64,000 nucleotides of DNA from Fennellomyces sp. T-0311 (taxonomy: Eukaryota; Mucoromycota; Mucoromycetes; Mucorales; Lichtheimiaceae). Shown one piece after another: positions 62,301-64,000 of the stretch; position 1 is the stretch's first letter, and the number at the start of each line of letters is the position of its first letter. The DNA is taken from contig JALLLT010000032.1 of the NCBI GenBank assembly GCA_025266875.1, positions 310,001 through 374,000 of the forward strand, in the 5' to 3' direction. The translations under genes were made by a program, and so were the position numbers. A model generated the notes under the pieces. That model did not search any database, was not told the origin of the DNA, and saw only the letters and a program-made list of their open reading frames with translations.

Positions 62301-63967
62301 TCCGTGAAGCCATGCAATTCTCAGCTTACCTGCGCCAAAGTTCCGATGTTCCCAAGACTGAAAAGGATGCCTATGTCGAGCAGATCATCACGCTATTGGA
62401 GATGGAAGATATTGCTGATGCTCAAATTGGTGAGGTCGATCAAGGTGTTGGCATTTCTGTCGAAGAACGCAAGCGTTTGACCATAGGTATGGAATTGGTT
62501 GCCAAACCCAAGCTTCTCTTTTTGGATGAACCCACTTCCGGTTTGGATGCCCAAAGCTCGTACAATATTATTCGTTTCATTCGCAAATTGGCCAACGCCG
62601 GTTGGCCCGTGTTGTGTACCATCCATCAACCCTCCGCTGTCTTGTTCGAACACTTTGACCATTTGCTACTGCTTGTCCGTGGCGGTCGTACAGCTTATTA
62701 TGGTGAAATTGGGAAGGACGCTCGCACACTGATCGATTACTTTGAAATGAATGGCGGTCCTCCATGCTCCCCTGATGCCAACCCTGCCGAATATATTCTC
62801 GAAGTCGTCGGCGCAGGTACGACTGGCAAGACGAAGCGAGATTGGGCTGATGTGTGGGCAAACTCTCCTGAAGCCCGTGCACTTGAGTCCGAATTGGAGG
62901 AAATCCATCAACATGCTGACAAGTACCCGACCCGCGAGTGCGTGATGTATGCCACTGGTGTTTGGTTCCAATTTTGCCTTGTCTTCAAGCGAATGTCAGT
63001 TGCCTACTGGCGCTCACCGGAATACAGTATTGGTCGTTTCGTCATTCTAATCGCCACCGCTTTGATCAACGGTTTCAGTTATTGGAAGATGTCGTATACC
63101 ACATCCGATATGCAGAATCGCCTTTTTATCCTTTTATCAACCGTTATCATGGCCCATATTTTGGTAAGTGGCCCGCCGATACCTATTTATATCTATAGTG
63201 GTTAACACTGACTTGACTTCAAGATTATTCTGGCACAACCCAAATTTATGACCGAGCGCATCTATTTCCGGCGCGAATACGCTTCCCGTTTCTACGGCTG
63301 GCTGCCATTCGCCTTGTCTGCTATATTGGTCGAGGTTCCGTATATCCTATTTTACTCGGCCTGTTTTATGGGCGGATTCTACTGGACTGCCGGTTTGGTC
63401 AACACCCCGGATGCTGGCGGCTACTTTTATCTCATGCTGATCTTCCTTGTGCTCTGGGTTGTGGCGCTTGGCTTTGTTATTGCCGCTTTCTCTGAAAGTG
63501 AACTGTTGGCTGCCACATTGAATCCTGTGATTATGACAATTTTGATCTTATTTGCCGGTCTAATGCAACCACCAAACGCCATGCCTCACTTTTGGGAATC
63601 ATGGATGTACTGGCTTGACCCGTTCCATTACTACTTTGAAGGTTTAGCAGTCAATGAACTGGCTGACCTTCCGGTAGTCTGCAATGACAACGACATTGTT
63701 CAATTCTCACCTCCACCCGGACAAACTTGTGGTGAATATACAGCAGAATTTTTTGCCTATGATGCTCCCGGATATATTGAAGATGCAAATGCAACGGATG
63801 TGTGCAGATATTGTGCGTTCAGCTCTGGCAAAGAATTCTATACCACAACATTTCAATGGGATGAATCACATCGTTGGCGGAACCTAGGTATTATGATTAG
63901 TTTTTATGTTTTCAACGTTTTTGTATTTATAGTTCTTTGCTTTTTGAGAAAGAACGGAAGACGGTAA
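59342..63967 (+). CDS. PDR/CDR-type ABC transporter (ABCG, full size)
   Basis: Six exons (59342-59468, 59531-59736, 59798-61211, 61269-61512, 61573-63163 and 63224-63967) give 1,441 residues in the order NBD1-TMD1-NBD2-TMD2. NBD1 has the fungal Walker A variant LVLGRPGAGCTSLLK (Cys for Lys), signature VRGLSGGERKRLSIAE and Walker B CWDCSTRGLDAASA. NBD2 has the normal Walker A MGSSGAGKTTLLD, the altered signature GISVEERKRLTIG and Walker B LLFLDEPTSGLDAQS. Such asymmetry is usual for PDR pumps. TMD1 and TMD2 each show six helices; the last extracellular loop carries a Cys-rich segment (VCRYCAFSSGKEFY). It exports hydrophobic compounds, including azoles, at the plasma membrane. The first donor (59469) was chosen because it gives VNVESAIDEYQELKRQLSG. 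Confidence 0.93.
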
Positions 63968-64000
63968 TCTTTTTACTGCCTACTTTTATATATTATTAGA

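Noticed and set aside
57371..64000. Chitin deacetylase, BAR protein and PDR pump as a drug-resistance cluster
   Set aside because: Same strand, but the functions are unrelated and these are common single genes; no regulator lies nearby.

Overview
The window looks like nuclear DNA of a fungus, most likely an early-diverging (Mucoromycota-type) filamentous fungus. Genes are eukaryotic and dense, with many 45-75 nt GT-AG introns. The gene set includes a GPI-type chitin deacetylase, a GH17 wall enzyme, a PDR drug pump, a TOM20 receptor fused to a SET/MYND domain, and decayed copies of a multicopy gene type I associate with these fungi. The phylum is inferred; no rRNA or other diagnostic marker is present.

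Layout. 0-8.7 kb is a housekeeping block: G-protein beta subunit, an ankyrin protein on the minus strand, tubulin cofactor D, and a Rossmann-fold rRNA methyltransferase of the Bmt5 type. At 9.8-12.05 kb lies an apparently intact pogo-type DNA transposon with 23-bp inverted ends and a TA duplication. 14.5-23.3 kb carries a kinesin-4-type motor, a GH17 glucanase and the TOM20-SET fusion. 23.3-31.75 kb is a transposon graveyard: two MITEs, a Helitron remnant, paired hairpin elements, a telomere-like tract, a duplicated TOM20 fragment and broken copies of a dispersed gene family. 31.8-46.5 kb returns to housekeeping and secretory genes: aspartic protease, SLC49-like MFS carrier, OST48, a small unknown protein, SLC35F-like carrier, Golgi apyrase and ARS2/SERRATE. 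46.7-49.5 kb holds unrecognised coding remnants. 50-64 kb has a WrbA-type quinone reductase, an SS18-like (SSXT) coactivator, chitin deacetylase, an Rvs161/Hob3 BAR protein and a full PDR-type ABC transporter.

Functional themes. Several genes serve the secretory pathway and wall (OST48, apyrase, chitin deacetylase, GH17, aspartic protease). Others serve the cytoskeleton and membranes (TBCD, kinesin, BAR protein) or RNA and chromatin (ARS2, SSXT, Bmt5-like). They are not an operon or an obvious cluster. The most unusual items are the TOM20-SET/MYND fusion with a degenerate SET core, the intact pogo element with repeated subterminal motifs, and the nested insertion block at 29.2-31.4 kb. Exon limits are my manual reading of splice signals and reading frames; no alignment or search was run.
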